This document shows, in pieces, positions 1 to 7,922 of a DNA stretch of 64,000 nucleotides. Position 1 is the stretch's first letter. Each line of letters opens with the position of its first letter. Both the position numbers and the translations under genes were made by a program. The stretch is from Ammoniphilus resinae (GTDB lineage: Bacteria > Bacillota > Bacilli > Aneurinibacillales > RAOX-1), in NCBI RefSeq assembly GCF_017873965.1, contig NZ_JAGGKT010000004.1:1-64000 (forward strand), given 5' to 3'. The notes under the pieces are model-generated. The model was not told the origin of the DNA. It made no database searches and saw only the letters and a program-made list of their open reading frames with translations.

Positions 1-112
1 GAACTTAAAAAAGATGACCCCTATTCAATACAGGAATCATCTTTTAGTGGCTTAATCTCTTTTTTTATAGTGTCCTTGACATAGGTGCCAGTTTAGAAAA
101 CTCCTTCCCTTT

Positions 113-772
113 TTATGAACCCTGGATAAGAACCCGTTCATCCCATTCTTTAGGATAACCAATAGAAGTGGGTGTAAGGACTGGATGATCGAAAATATAA
201 TCGATCGGCAATTTAAAAAAATGACCGTTACATCCAACCCTTAATCGCATATCGGGTTCATGAAAATCGAGCCTTCCTATAACTCCATAAAGCATAAACC
301 CTTTCTCATCGTTATTATCCGTCTCGGAGAAAAACGCAGACATGGTATTATGGGAGTGTAAGTGCATAACTTGAACATATTGTTGGTTATGCAGCAGTAC
401 ATGATCAATTTTCGCATCAATTCGAGCTTTACTCACCGTTTGATAAGGACATTCCATAAAATACTCCTTAGTTAGCCGGTCATAATAGATTTGAACCATT
501 ACTTCATTCTGGACCCACTCGTTACAATAGGCACGAAAAAAAGAGAGAGCCGTTTGGAGCAACGTCCCAGGAATTTTTGATAATTGAAACTGAAATCCTG
601 GTTGAATCGGATCTAGTTCACGCACAAAATCCTTTTGGACCACCAATCGTCCTAACAAATGATCACGGATCTCGTATAACCGTCCATCCTGGCCGGCTAT
701 AATGTTGATGGATTTTGGGTTAGGAGTTTGTAAAAACTCCTTAACCCTCCAAAAGAACCCTTTTATTGCCAT
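113..772 (-). CDS. JAMM/JAB-family metalloprotease, PRTRC protein A-like
   Basis: The 219-residue product carries a complete JAMM zinc-protease signature: His139-x-His141, seven residues, Ser149, two residues, Asp152 (HSHNTMSAFFSETD). JAB proteases remove or mature ubiquitin-like proteins at the residue after a C-terminal glycine pair. The ATG overlaps the stop of the upstream gene (TAATG), so the two are translationally coupled. That upstream gene encodes a protein ending Gly-Gly-Phe, a plausible substrate for this enzyme. With the E2-like gene further upstream this matches the PRTRC type of plasmid ubiquitin-like cassettes. The protease motif is seen directly; the substrate and pathway are inferred from context. 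Confidence 0.75.
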   Translation of the reverse strand: MAIKGFFWRVKEFLQTPNPKSINIIAGQDGRLYEIRDHLLGRLVVQKDFVRELDPIQPGFQFQLSKIPGTLLQTALSFFRAYCNEWVQNEVMVQIYYDRLTKEYFMECPYQTVSKARIDAKIDHVLLHNQQYVQVMHLHSHNTMSAFFSETDNNDEKGFMLYGVIGRLDFHEPDMRLRVGCNGHFFKLPIDYIFDHPVLTPTSIGYPKEWDERVLIQGS

Positions 773-1413
773 TAGAATCCCCCCTTAGAGGTTCCGATGA
801 CATCTGGGTATAATCTTTTCTGTTCTAGATCGTAATCCCATTTAACCCTTTGCTTCGTCATTTCGAAAAACTCTTGCGCCATAGCAGAACGAAGTTCTTC
901 CAGAGTCACTTTTCCAGACTCAGGCATTTCTTCAAAAAAGTCGCTGACAAGAAAATGCTGAGTAGCGTAATGTATGGTAAAATCCCCTTCCACCTCTATA
1001 TCCTGCTTTTTAACGGATGATGTTGGACTAGATTTTGGCTGAGGAGCTGTCTTTTTTGATTCCTTTGCACTCGTTGCCTTTTTGGATGGTTTATCTTCAT
1101 CGCAGCTTGAAGGCTTGGTCGTTTCCTCTTTTTTGGATTCCTCCACTACTGCACCGAAATCAAATAGGGAAAATTGACCATCATTTTGCATCACAGGTTC
1201 CGCGGCTGTCGGTACAGTTGCGGAGGATTCTACTTCCTTCTCCTCAAGAGAATCCCCATACTTCTCGAAACAGTCGTCGCAACGTCCATTCGTCGTAACC
1301 TTTTCTTCGCCGCATTTATCACAAGCAGTGCTCTTGTTTTCCATGACTTGATCCTTGGTTTCTTCTTCACCAAAAAACATATGAATAACATTCTCTTTTG
1401 AATTATTTCCCAT
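772..1413 (-). CDS. Zinc-ribbon protein with C-terminal ubiquitin-like domain, PRTRC protein C-like
   Basis: The product has 213 residues from the ATG at 1413, which has a GAGAGGAGAAAG site in front; an upstream in-frame GTG has none. Residues 31-48 form a CxxC-x10-CxxC zinc ribbon. A long charged Ser/Thr/Lys-rich linker follows, then a final domain of about 70 residues. That domain resembles the small PRTRC protein C family as I remember it (a helix with LEELRSAM, then a strand ending near GTSKGG). The chain ends Gly-Gly-Phe, so removing one residue would expose a diglycine tail as in ubiquitin-like modifiers. The zinc ribbon and tail are visible; the beta-grasp fold is inferred and needs a structure prediction. 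Confidence 0.55.
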   Translation of the reverse strand: MGNNSKENVIHMFFGEEETKDQVMENKSTACDKCGEEKVTTNGRCDDCFEKYGDSLEEKEVESSATVPTAAEPVMQNDGQFSLFDFGAVVEESKKEETTKPSSCDEDKPSKKATSAKESKKTAPQPKSSPTSSVKKQDIEVEGDFTIHYATQHFLVSDFFEEMPESGKVTLEELRSAMAQEFFEMTKQRVKWDYDLEQKRLYPDVIGTSKGGF

Positions 1414-1450
1414 CTTACTTTCTCCTCTCACCAACTAATTTGGTTTTTGA

Positions 1451-2566
1451 TTATTTCAATCCAAAAATAGTAGCTACCGTTTTCCCTGAGTCTTCTAATA
1501 ATGAATCATCAAAATCCCGATTTTGAAGACTTGCAAAAAGCTCGCGCAAATTCTTCCCTCGGAACAGATGATCATTAGAGGGACTACGAAGAAATAGCAT
1601 AGGCAACGTACTTAATTGATAGATATCTTGAATCTCTAAACTCCCTAACTCAGGCCAACAGGTTCTAAAATCCTGAAAAACATTCGAAAAAGGATAATGA
1701 TAAATCTTAGATGTTGGCTTGACCACTGGATCTTTCAAAGCAAACACTCGACAGCTAACAATCCTGTCTGACATGACTTCAAATTCAAACCACAATTTGG
1801 GATGTCCAACGTTTTCAAAGGACGAACGATGATAATCCACGTTAATTTGCTGTCTTTCTACCTCAATCACCACGATTTTTTTTTCGTCCAATTCCTCTTG
1901 AAAGAGAACACAATTTTTGGGAAGAATCGGTGTTTGATACACTTTTTTCTTTCGGGTATAAGGGGCTAATACTTTTCGAACCCAATCTTTGCGAGATTTC
2001 TTGGCTAATTCAAAAAACATCGCTTCGATTAAAGGAATATCCTCTTCCTTTTTTACCCGAGAGAGTGTTTCCTCTAAAATCTTGGTAATAAATCTTCCTT
2101 GGGATGTTGGATCAGAAATAGAAAGTTTTTGCAAAAGGGTAATAAATAACGCATTAAACACCTCTGCATTCTCTAACTTTTTTGTCCGGTCCAATAGAAG
2201 TTTTAATAGGTTGTTAAGGCTTCCTTCATCTAGTTGAGACAAATCAAAGCGTTTGGAAATCTCTTGGAATAGTTCCACCAGTTGCTTGAATTCATAATCA
2301 ACCTCGACTCGGCTCAAAAGTAACGTGAAGAACTTATTCAACTTTTCCGCTTCTTGTTCTTCCATCCATTCACCCAATGCTTCGTTGATCATTTCATCGT
2401 TATCCAGCAAAAGGTTTAACAGATCAATTGGTTCCATGGTTTCCATCATGGCAGCCAGTAATTGATCGACTTGAATTTTTCTCTCTTGTACAATAAGTCC
2501 ATTAGACCGCTGTGCGATATGGACGAATTCCGTTTCCTCTCGCATCGTGATCAATGTTTCGATCAT
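1451..2566 (-). CDS. E2-like protein, PRTRC protein B-like
   Basis: The product has 371 residues; the start has AAAAGGAGAGG upstream and overlaps the preceding gene by 65 nt. Roughly the first 190 residues are charged and helical, with no family I recognise. The C-terminal half follows the pattern of PRTRC system protein B, which has an E2 conjugating-enzyme-like fold: HPKLWFEFEV, then KPTSKIYHYPFSNVF, then a conserved cysteine in RTCW at position 303. In that family the equivalent Cys is the proposed thioester residue. The role would be transfer of the downstream ubiquitin-like protein. The match is from memory of the motif pattern and was not searched. Confidence 0.55.
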   Translation of the reverse strand: MIETLITMREETEFVHIAQRSNGLIVQERKIQVDQLLAAMMETMEPIDLLNLLLDNDEMINEALGEWMEEQEAEKLNKFFTLLLSRVEVDYEFKQLVELFQEISKRFDLSQLDEGSLNNLLKLLLDRTKKLENAEVFNALFITLLQKLSISDPTSQGRFITKILEETLSRVKKEEDIPLIEAMFFELAKKSRKDWVRKVLAPYTRKKKVYQTPILPKNCVLFQEELDEKKIVVIEVERQQINVDYHRSSFENVGHPKLWFEFEVMSDRIVSCRVFALKDPVVKPTSKIYHYPFSNVFQDFRTCWPELGSLEIQDIYQLSTLPMLFLRSPSNDHLFRGKNLRELFASLQNRDFDDSLLEDSGKTVATIFGLK

Positions 2567-3077
2567 CTTTGTCCTCTCCTTTTTGGGCCTTCATTTCCTC
2601 TAGCTCCTGCTCTAGGCATTGTTTACACTCAATAAACGATTCAAGGATCGGATGAAAAAAACCAAAAGAACCTGATATCGTAATACGCAACCCGAAAGAG
2701 GTAATTTCGGTCCTGGTACACAGTTCAAAATAGTCATCCAAATATTCCTGAACCGGATCGAAGACACTCTCCAACCTTTGTTTCCATTCTTCGTCAGGAA
2801 ACGTGTGCGCCAAATCCATCCATTCCTCAATAAGGGATGAACGGAGGCTAAAAACCACCGTTTGACCATAATCATGCTCTTCTTCATGACAGAGCACTGT
2901 CTGAAATAACAAAGACATCGCCTGATAAAAAAAGCTATCTTCCCTGTAATTGCATGCAAAAGGAATGTCTGGGACAGGGATTTGATTGTCGTGTAATAAC
3001 TTAGCCATCACCATATTGTCCATCGTCATCTGATATTCCGATAACGTTTGATGAGGGACAAAAAGACTTTTGCTCAT
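2502..3077 (-). CDS. Hypothetical protein in ubiquitin-like cassette operon
   Basis: A 191-residue soluble protein starting at an ATG preceded by GAGGAGG. It has no motif I recognise. The C-terminus is charged and overlaps the start of the E2-like gene by 65 nt, which indicates tight co-expression. By position it could correspond to one of the accessory PRTRC proteins (E or F), but nothing in the residues proves this. Confidence 0.6.
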   Translation of the reverse strand: MSKSLFVPHQTLSEYQMTMDNMVMAKLLHDNQIPVPDIPFACNYREDSFFYQAMSLLFQTVLCHEEEHDYGQTVVFSLRSSLIEEWMDLAHTFPDEEWKQRLESVFDPVQEYLDDYFELCTRTEITSFGLRITISGSFGFFHPILESFIECKQCLEQELEEMKAQKGEDKDDRNIDHDARGNGIRPYRTAV

Positions 3078-3087
3078 GGATTCCTCC

Positions 3088-3414
3088 TCAAAAAAATCGC
3101 CTTTTTCTCGGTGGTCTCAATTTAAGAACACTTTGCTTGAAATGGGCAATTCGATTAACTTCCAACAGAAGATTTCCGCTATTTTCGTTTTCCTCTCCCC
3201 CGCAATCATCAGGGCAATAAGCCACTAACTCTTCGAAGGCTCTTTTTGCAGCTTCAAGAGGGAAGGAATTAAAATTCACTTCTCCAAAATGAGTTTTCGG
3301 GCTATAGCAGACTAATTCGATTAGCTGCATAGTCATTTCACATTCCTCAACATCGTGTCCAGACACGCATGATTGATCTACTTTTTCCATAAAAGTATGA
3401 AGGTTTAGTCTCAT
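3088..3414 (-). CDS. Hypothetical protein, first gene of ubiquitin-like operon
   Basis: The product has 108 residues. The ATG at 3414 is preferred over one six bases upstream because GAAGGAG lies nine bases before it. It has several cysteines (CDDC-like) and a basic tail (RPPRKRRFF). I recognise no family. A terminator-like hairpin at 3443-3469 stands directly upstream of its ribosome binding site, so its expression probably depends on read-through from the leader at 3540-3825. Confidence 0.55.
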   Translation of the reverse strand: MRLNLHTFMEKVDQSCVSGHDVEECEMTMQLIELVCYSPKTHFGEVNFNSFPLEAAKRAFEELVAYCPDDCGGEENENSGNLLLEVNRIAHFKQSVLKLRPPRKRRFF

Positions 3415-3442
3415 CTCCATGTCTCCTTCAAGAAAATAAAAA

Positions 3443-3469
3443 AGGAATAGGCAATTCTTAGCCTATTCC
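3443..3469 (-). terminator. Gene-proximal terminator-like hairpin (attenuator)
   Basis: On the minus strand GGAATAGGC and GCCTATTCC pair around an 8-9 nt loop and are followed by a T-run. It sits between the leader and the first gene of the ubiquitin-like operon, with the AAGGAG site only about 15 nt downstream, so it is placed to attenuate that gene. Confidence 0.65.
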
Positions 3470-3496
3470 TTCACTCTCCAGCTTGTATCGCTGTTT

Positions 3497-3538
3497 TTAT
3501 TTACTTCGATTTTCCATCAATGATAAAAATTCATACAC
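3497..3538 (-). CDS. Possible 13-residue leader peptide
   Basis: GTG with AAAGGAGTGATC directly upstream opens a 13-codon frame (VYEFLSLMENRSK) at the end of leader L1 and just before the attenuator hairpin at 3443-3469. An alternative ATG four bases in gives only five codons. It has the position of a leader peptide, but translation is unproven. Confidence 0.3.
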   Translation of the reverse strand: MYEFLSLMENRSK

Positions 3539-3539
3539 G

Positions 3540-3825
3540 ATCACTCCTTTAAATTGAAATGGTATTGGGTTGAGATGTTTTTATGCAAAAAAAAACACTC
3601 ATTTCATGGACCAATACACACTACTCCCTAGGAAGAATGTTCTGCCTACATGACAGAGATTGGTCACTGAAATCAGTGTTTCATAAAAAGATTATTCTTT
3701 AATCGCATGATTAAAAAGACATGTCCGTTTTGGATTTAGCCTCAAGTTCGCTTGAACAAGAGTGGAATCGAGAAATCAATATAAATATAATATTATTCTA
3801 CCATTATCAAAAATAATTGGAAAGA
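3540..3825 (-). promoter_or_regulatory. Leader L1: promoter, A-N-G-C hairpins and long terminator
   Basis: Read on the minus strand: a -10 TAGAAT (3795-3800) with TTCCAA at -35 (3817-3822, 16 nt spacing). Then a hairpin GUUC-AAGC-GAAC at 3743-3760, a second AAUC-AUGC-GAUU hairpin at 3698-3715, and the string GGACAT. A long hairpin (about 3593-3681) with one mismatch in its first 14 pairs ends in a run of U, followed by CCAATACCATTT and AAAGGAGTGAT. The same order of elements recurs at five other operon starts in the window. It probably controls the ubiquitin-like cassette. Confidence 0.7.
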
Positions 3826-3849
3826 GATAGTAGTAAATTAACGAGAAAA

Positions 3850-3883
3850 GGAACCCTTCTTCTAATCGCAGAAAAGGTTCCTC
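3850..3883 (-). terminator. Terminator after 76-residue gene
   Basis: GGAACC and GGTTCC pair around an A/T-rich loop and are followed on the minus strand by TTTTCTCG. It lies about 75 nt downstream of the stop at 3959 and separates that operon from the L1 promoter. Confidence 0.5.
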
Positions 3884-3958
3884 TTCATTTAATCAAATGT
3901 AAAACTCACTTCCTAATACCAGGTGGTCTAGGCGGCTTTATTTTTCCTTTTTAAAGGA

Positions 3959-4189
3959 TTATTTTGCAGAATATTTTCCTGTGTATTTATCAAAAGATAA
4001 TTCAATTTCACAAGGAATACAGTCTAATAATCCTAATTGTTCAATTATCATTTCTGCACATTCATCACCACTTATATGTGAGCAATTGTTTTTGTCGTTA
4101 GTAAATGCTTTTTCACTAAGATTGTAATACAAATCCTCATTGACCTTCTTGATTAGTGATACCTTGTATCCATCGATACCAATATACAT
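3959..4189 (-). CDS. Hypothetical 76-residue protein
   Basis: A well-formed AAAGGAGG site precedes the ATG. The protein is small, acidic and soluble, with no recognised motif. It is the last gene of the minus-strand run that includes the C5 methyltransferase, 49 nt downstream of that gene's stop. Confidence 0.55.
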   Translation of the reverse strand: MYIGIDGYKVSLIKKVNEDLYYNLSEKAFTNDKNNCSHISGDECAEMIIEQLGLLDCIPCEIELSFDKYTGKYSAK

Positions 4190-4238
4190 TATTTTTCCTC
4201 CTTTAATTTGAATAAAATGGGAATTTTAAAAATCTCAC

Positions 4239-5753
4239 CTACCAAGCTGTTGCTGGTCGATTTCTCAGTCCAAATTGCAAAAAAGCCTCCTTAATCTTCA
4301 TCGCTACTCGATAAGCAAGCCCGACTGGAACTGCATTGGCGACTTGTTGCTGAAGAGCATCGAGCGTTCCCAAAAATTCAAAGTCATCTGGGACTTGTTG
4401 CAATCTAGCACACTCTCGAACACTTAAAATACGATCTTCCGAGGGATGCAGCAGCATGGCCTTCCGTGGATTCACTACGGTCACACTTGGTTCATCCCAC
4501 TTCAACCGTTTATATTGGTTGGAATGAACGCCCTTGGGACGAATTTCAGTAGGAATATCATGAACATTTCCTCCAGGAGGTACGGCGTGTATCCGTTCTT
4601 TCGTAAGAGAAGAAGAAACACTAATATCTTTTTGATTAGCGATTCCATCATGCAGTCCTTCAAAGGCATCTCGAACTGTTGGATATTCCTCCGATTTTAA
4701 CGTGGGCTCTGGTAAAGAGATCCTCCCAATTTTTGAGCCAATAAAAATGGCGCGATCCCGAACTTGAGGTGCTCCACCCACCGATGTAGCGGAAACCACC
4801 CCCGATGTAATTTCGTAATCGGATAGGGCGTGTTCAATTTCCTTTTTAAACTTTCCTCCTCCGCAAGAAAGAAGCTGAGGAACATTCTCCAGACAAAAAA
4901 CAAGAGGTTGAACCGTCTGGACGGTATCTATATACTCCCGAACAAGTAAATTATTGGGATTATCCAAAAAATTCGAGTGACGATTCGCATTACTAAACCC
5001 CTTACAAGGGCTGCCACCAAAGAGCAAAGGAACTTTCGGGATTAGCGATTTCATGTAATCACAAATATTCGCCTCCACAATATGATCCCCGATGTTATGC
5101 CGATAGGTTTTCACGGCTTGTGGGTCCATTTCCAAAGCAAAGATTACATCGAATTTAGCCTGTATAAACCCTATGTCCATTAGGCCAGCACCTGAAAAAA
5201 TTGATGCTGCCGCTAATGGGATCTTGAGCCAGGATAATAGGTCGAAGAGCGAGTTGCTAGAAGTGGTCGATTCTTCCTCGATGGTAATATGAGTGGGATA
5301 TCCACCTACAGCTTGCTTCAATTCCTCCTGAGAAAGAATAGCTACTGCTTTAGGCTTGGCTTTGAGGTAGCTGGTAAGCTCAATTAGCTGTCCCTTTTTT
5401 TGTTTGGAAGACAAAAGGGACGTTAAGGATGCTCCTTCCGCGAAATCAGAAGATTTGACTGACCCTATCACCACGATTTGGTTCTGATAAATCTCCACTT
5501 CCAGTAGGTCACACCCTTGGAATGCCTCTCTTGCCTCCTTGGTACGAATATCAATGACCGGCGTAACACCATCAGCAAGATGAGAAACCGTATTACGCGT
5601 CTTTTCTTCAGTGGGTACAATAACCAACCGCTTTTCTTTTACATCCCATATATATTTGAAATGAGATCCTATTTTAAAATCCGTATCGACTAACTCCTTA
5701 TCCTTCAGATAGATTCCTCGGTGGGATACTTTAGCAGGACGTTTTTTTAACAT
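4239..5753 (-). CDS. DNA (cytosine-5) methyltransferase
   Basis: The product has 504 residues with all main C5-methyltransferase motifs in order: motif I FSGAGLMDIGF (about 186-196), catalytic motif IV GGSPC with Cys250, motif VI ENVP, motif VIII QVRDR, a target-recognition stretch, then motifs IX/X (RLQQVPDDF, QVANAVP). It methylates cytosine at C5 in a specific DNA sequence. About 180 residues precede motif I and contain a beta-rich region of unknown role. No partner restriction endonuclease is visible nearby, so it looks solitary; its role may be protection from host restriction or regulation. A terminator-like hairpin precedes its ribosome binding site. Confidence 0.9.
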   Translation of the reverse strand: MLKKRPAKVSHRGIYLKDKELVDTDFKIGSHFKYIWDVKEKRLVIVPTEEKTRNTVSHLADGVTPVIDIRTKEAREAFQGCDLLEVEIYQNQIVVIGSVKSSDFAEGASLTSLLSSKQKKGQLIELTSYLKAKPKAVAILSQEELKQAVGGYPTHITIEEESTTSSNSLFDLLSWLKIPLAAASIFSGAGLMDIGFIQAKFDVIFALEMDPQAVKTYRHNIGDHIVEANICDYMKSLIPKVPLLFGGSPCKGFSNANRHSNFLDNPNNLLVREYIDTVQTVQPLVFCLENVPQLLSCGGGKFKKEIEHALSDYEITSGVVSATSVGGAPQVRDRAIFIGSKIGRISLPEPTLKSEEYPTVRDAFEGLHDGIANQKDISVSSSLTKERIHAVPPGGNVHDIPTEIRPKGVHSNQYKRLKWDEPSVTVVNPRKAMLLHPSEDRILSVRECARLQQVPDDFEFLGTLDALQQQVANAVPVGLAYRVAMKIKEAFLQFGLRNRPATAW

Positions 5754-5788
5754 AACATGATCTCCTTTTCTTATAAGAAAGTAAAAAA

Positions 5789-5818
5789 AGAGAAAAGGGC
5801 AGTACGCACCTTTCCTCT
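5789..5818 (-). terminator. Gene-proximal terminator-like hairpin before C5 methyltransferase
   Basis: On the minus strand AGAGGAAAGG pairs with CCCTTTTCTCT and is followed by seven T. The ribosome binding site AAAAGGAG is about 20 nt further on, leaving no space for a promoter. Confidence 0.6.
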
Positions 5819-5836
5819 ACACTCCATTTCGATATT

Positions 5837-6916
5837 CTAATTTGGTCCTCCACCACGCCTAAAAGCCCCCGCAGGTAAATGCCATTTCTCCATGATCAAG
5901 TCTTCTACTCTATAAGATCGATGAAATGCCCTTTCGATATATAGATTGAATTCTTCACCTTTAGGCAATCGATCGATCGAGCCTAAATTGGCCTTTTCTG
6001 TAAGAGACATTTTAGGATCAATGGTATGACCTATTTCTTTTTCTACCTCCACTAACATCTGAAATCGTTCAGGAGCAATTTCTCTAAGCATGGCCCATAA
6101 ATCAGGGGTAGAAAAGATACATGAGAAACATGAGGTTCGATTCCAACCTAATTGGTAACTGACAAGAGGTAGGAATCTTCGTTTCTCGTAGGCATCCCAA
6201 ACATCCCTTTCCTTCCAATCGATGACCGGTCTCCATGCGTGTACGAGACGGGTTTGGCAATTAGATGAGTGCAGTTCACATTCTAGGTAGCGTGATCTTT
6301 GAAAACTCTCCTCGCGCCTTTCCCCTGTAACAACTAGAACCTTCTTCGGATTTTCTTTCGTCCCTTTGAATTTGGGATGATTACTTAATACACGACGAAA
6401 TACATCAATCTTGATAGCAGCCGAACACCATCGGGTACGTAAGTCCGAACTTAAAGCTGGCCATTTTAATCTTGTATTTCGATATTTCTCTTTGTCTTGG
6501 CTTGGTAACCATATTTTATTCCCACTGTCATCATAATAATAAACGTCACCTGTGATTGAATCTTTCCTCAAGAGCTCCCCTTTAAATCCTCGATCTCTCC
6601 ATTGATAGCGTACAGGGATGCCAAAAAATTGACCGACAGCTTCTAAATAACTCTCCGTACACGGCCAATCCATAAAAATGGGGTCGTCAGGTCCACCATC
6701 GACAGACTGGTGATAAAGTTCCACTTTCCTCATATCCACTCCTATGTCTTGTAGGTGAAAAAGGCAAGCCATACTGTCCTTTCCCGCACTTTCACTAATT
6801 AAAATGTGGTCGTAATCCTCTAAAGGCAAAAGATCTACGGGTGTTCCCTTATGCTCCTTTTGTTCAACAATGACCTCCTCGGCCGCCTCTTCAAAAGTAA
6901 ACATCAATTGACTCAT
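5837..6916 (-). CDS. PAPS-reductase-family PP-loop protein (DndC/phage type)
   Basis: The product has 359 residues. The PP-loop SESAGKDS (41-48) and downstream GERREES and CSAAIK segments are typical of the phosphoadenosine-phosphosulfate reductase superfamily, whose mobile-element members activate substrates with ATP and in some cases take part in sulfur modification of DNA (DndC). A Cys pair in SCFSC near residue 268 could bind metal or take part in sulfur transfer. It sits in an operon with a DNA methyltransferase. No other dnd gene is visible, so the substrate is unknown. The start has AAAGGAGAGAT. Confidence 0.7.
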   Translation of the reverse strand: MSQLMFTFEEAAEEVIVEQKEHKGTPVDLLPLEDYDHILISESAGKDSMACLFHLQDIGVDMRKVELYHQSVDGGPDDPIFMDWPCTESYLEAVGQFFGIPVRYQWRDRGFKGELLRKDSITGDVYYYDDSGNKIWLPSQDKEKYRNTRLKWPALSSDLRTRWCSAAIKIDVFRRVLSNHPKFKGTKENPKKVLVVTGERREESFQRSRYLECELHSSNCQTRLVHAWRPVIDWKERDVWDAYEKRRFLPLVSYQLGWNRTSCFSCIFSTPDLWAMLREIAPERFQMLVEVEKEIGHTIDPKMSLTEKANLGSIDRLPKGEEFNLYIERAFHRSYRVEDLIMEKWHLPAGAFRRGGGPN

Positions 6917-6944
6917 GATTCATCTCTCCTTTAAAAGTAAAAAA

Positions 6945-6965
6945 GAGAAGGAGTATCCCCTTCTC
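6945..6965 (-). terminator. Gene-proximal terminator-like hairpin before PP-loop gene
   Basis: GAGAAGG and CCTTCTC pair around a short loop, followed on the minus strand by TTTTTTACTTTT and directly by AAAGGAGAGAT of the PP-loop gene. Confidence 0.65.
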
Positions 6966-7009
6966 ATCACTTTGGCTTTAAGCCACATTGATATATCCTC
7001 TATCAGAAC

Positions 7010-7197
7010 TTAAAATGAGACAGCTGATTTTACCCAACGATATCTTTTGCGCCGTTTGGTGTCAGCTGCTCTACAATATCGGCAAAGGCAATACCATACT
7101 GCATCACCTTTAACGGAAATCAACGCAAAGTCATTTTGGTAGGAACACTCTCTTCCGCAAGTATTACAAGCCCTTTTCTAGGGGGTTCATTGACCAT
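7010..7197 (-). pseudogene. Small zinc-finger protein gene with -1 frameshift
   Basis: ATG at 7197 follows AAAAAGGAGTG. After eight codons the frame breaks at AAAA (7174-7177). In the -1 frame the sequence continues with CNTCGREC and a later CLCRYC, a four-or-more-cysteine zinc-binding pattern, to a stop at 7010. The length (188 nt) is one base short of a whole number of codons. One extra A would give a 62-residue zinc protein. It could be a homopolymer sequencing error, a true inactivation, or -1 frameshifting at A-AAA-GGG. Confidence 0.5.
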
Positions 7198-7231
7198 TTC
7201 GTTTCACTCCTTTTTAAAAGGAAAATAAAAA

Positions 7232-7251
7232 AAGGCAGTCTAAGATGCCTT
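7232..7251 (-). terminator. Gene-proximal terminator-like hairpin before small zinc-finger gene
   Basis: AAGGCA and TGCCTT pair around an 8-nt loop and are followed on the minus strand by TTTTTTTATTTTCC and then AAAAAGGAGTG. Confidence 0.55.
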
Positions 7252-7281
7252 CACACTCACCTATGGCTGTTTTTCCTTCCA

Positions 7282-7842
7282 TCAGAAAAGGCTTAATTGC
7301 TCCAGTTCTTTACCAGGATTAGGTACGACGATCGTTTTTCTAGGCAAGAAAATCATCTCTTCATAACCAACCCTTTTCAAAATTTCCACCTCTCCAGACA
7401 TTAAGACCTTCTCATAGATCCTTTGATCGGCATCCACCAATACAAAGTCATTTTCCTTAATGAGGGTTTGATACTTTTGAAGCGAATACTCACATGTTTC
7501 CTTTTCATTTAAGGAAAACCGAATTAGCAACTCGAAAGCATCAAAAATTTCCTGTATGGGATGAATGTTTTTTAATTCCTCTCGATAAAGCTGGACATAC
7601 TCTTCTATCGTTAGTTCTCCGTTTAATAATTGAAGTTCTTGGGCTTCTGCCAGGCCACCACGCTCACCAATTATGGACCAGAGTTGATACTCCCAACCTA
7701 AGCTGAGAGGAGTCCAGTTCGGATCAGGATGCCCTTCCACCCCTTGCTGAACTAAGAGAAGAAGATCCTGACTCCCGTATTGATTCTTATCAAAAGCATA
7801 AATCCGGCGGTTATGTTCAATGATCGGCATTCCTATCATCAA
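7282..7842 (-). CDS. Hypothetical protein, paralogue of the next gene upstream
   Basis: A 186-residue soluble protein. It shares a pattern with the 190-residue product of 7923-8495: an N-terminal IIEHNRRIY/SIEYNRAIY motif, a central LW..(I/L)G.R.G segment and a following IEEY(V/I)..YR segment. The two are therefore diverged tandem duplicates. GAAGGGGTG lies about 9 nt before the ATG. No known family is recognised. Confidence 0.65.
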   Translation of the reverse strand: MMIGMPIIEHNRRIYAFDKNQYGSQDLLLLVQQGVEGHPDPNWTPLSLGWEYQLWSIIGERGGLAEAQELQLLNGELTIEEYVQLYREELKNIHPIQEIFDAFELLIRFSLNEKETCEYSLQKYQTLIKENDFVLVDADQRIYEKVLMSGEVEILKRVGYEEMIFLPRKTIVVPNPGKELEQLSLF

Positions 7843-7922
7843 ATTACTGCACCCCTTCCCATTGGATAAGTTGTAAATGAGTGCTCATGAATCCATTCAC
7901 CATCTCTGTTCCCCTCTCTCCG

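Noticed and set aside
1035-1401. Plus-strand frames opposite the Ubl gene
   Set aside because: Antisense shadows of the linker region with no start signals.
5837-6916. Complete Dnd phosphorothioation system
   Set aside because: Only a DndC-like enzyme is present; no DndA, B, D or E genes were found in the window.
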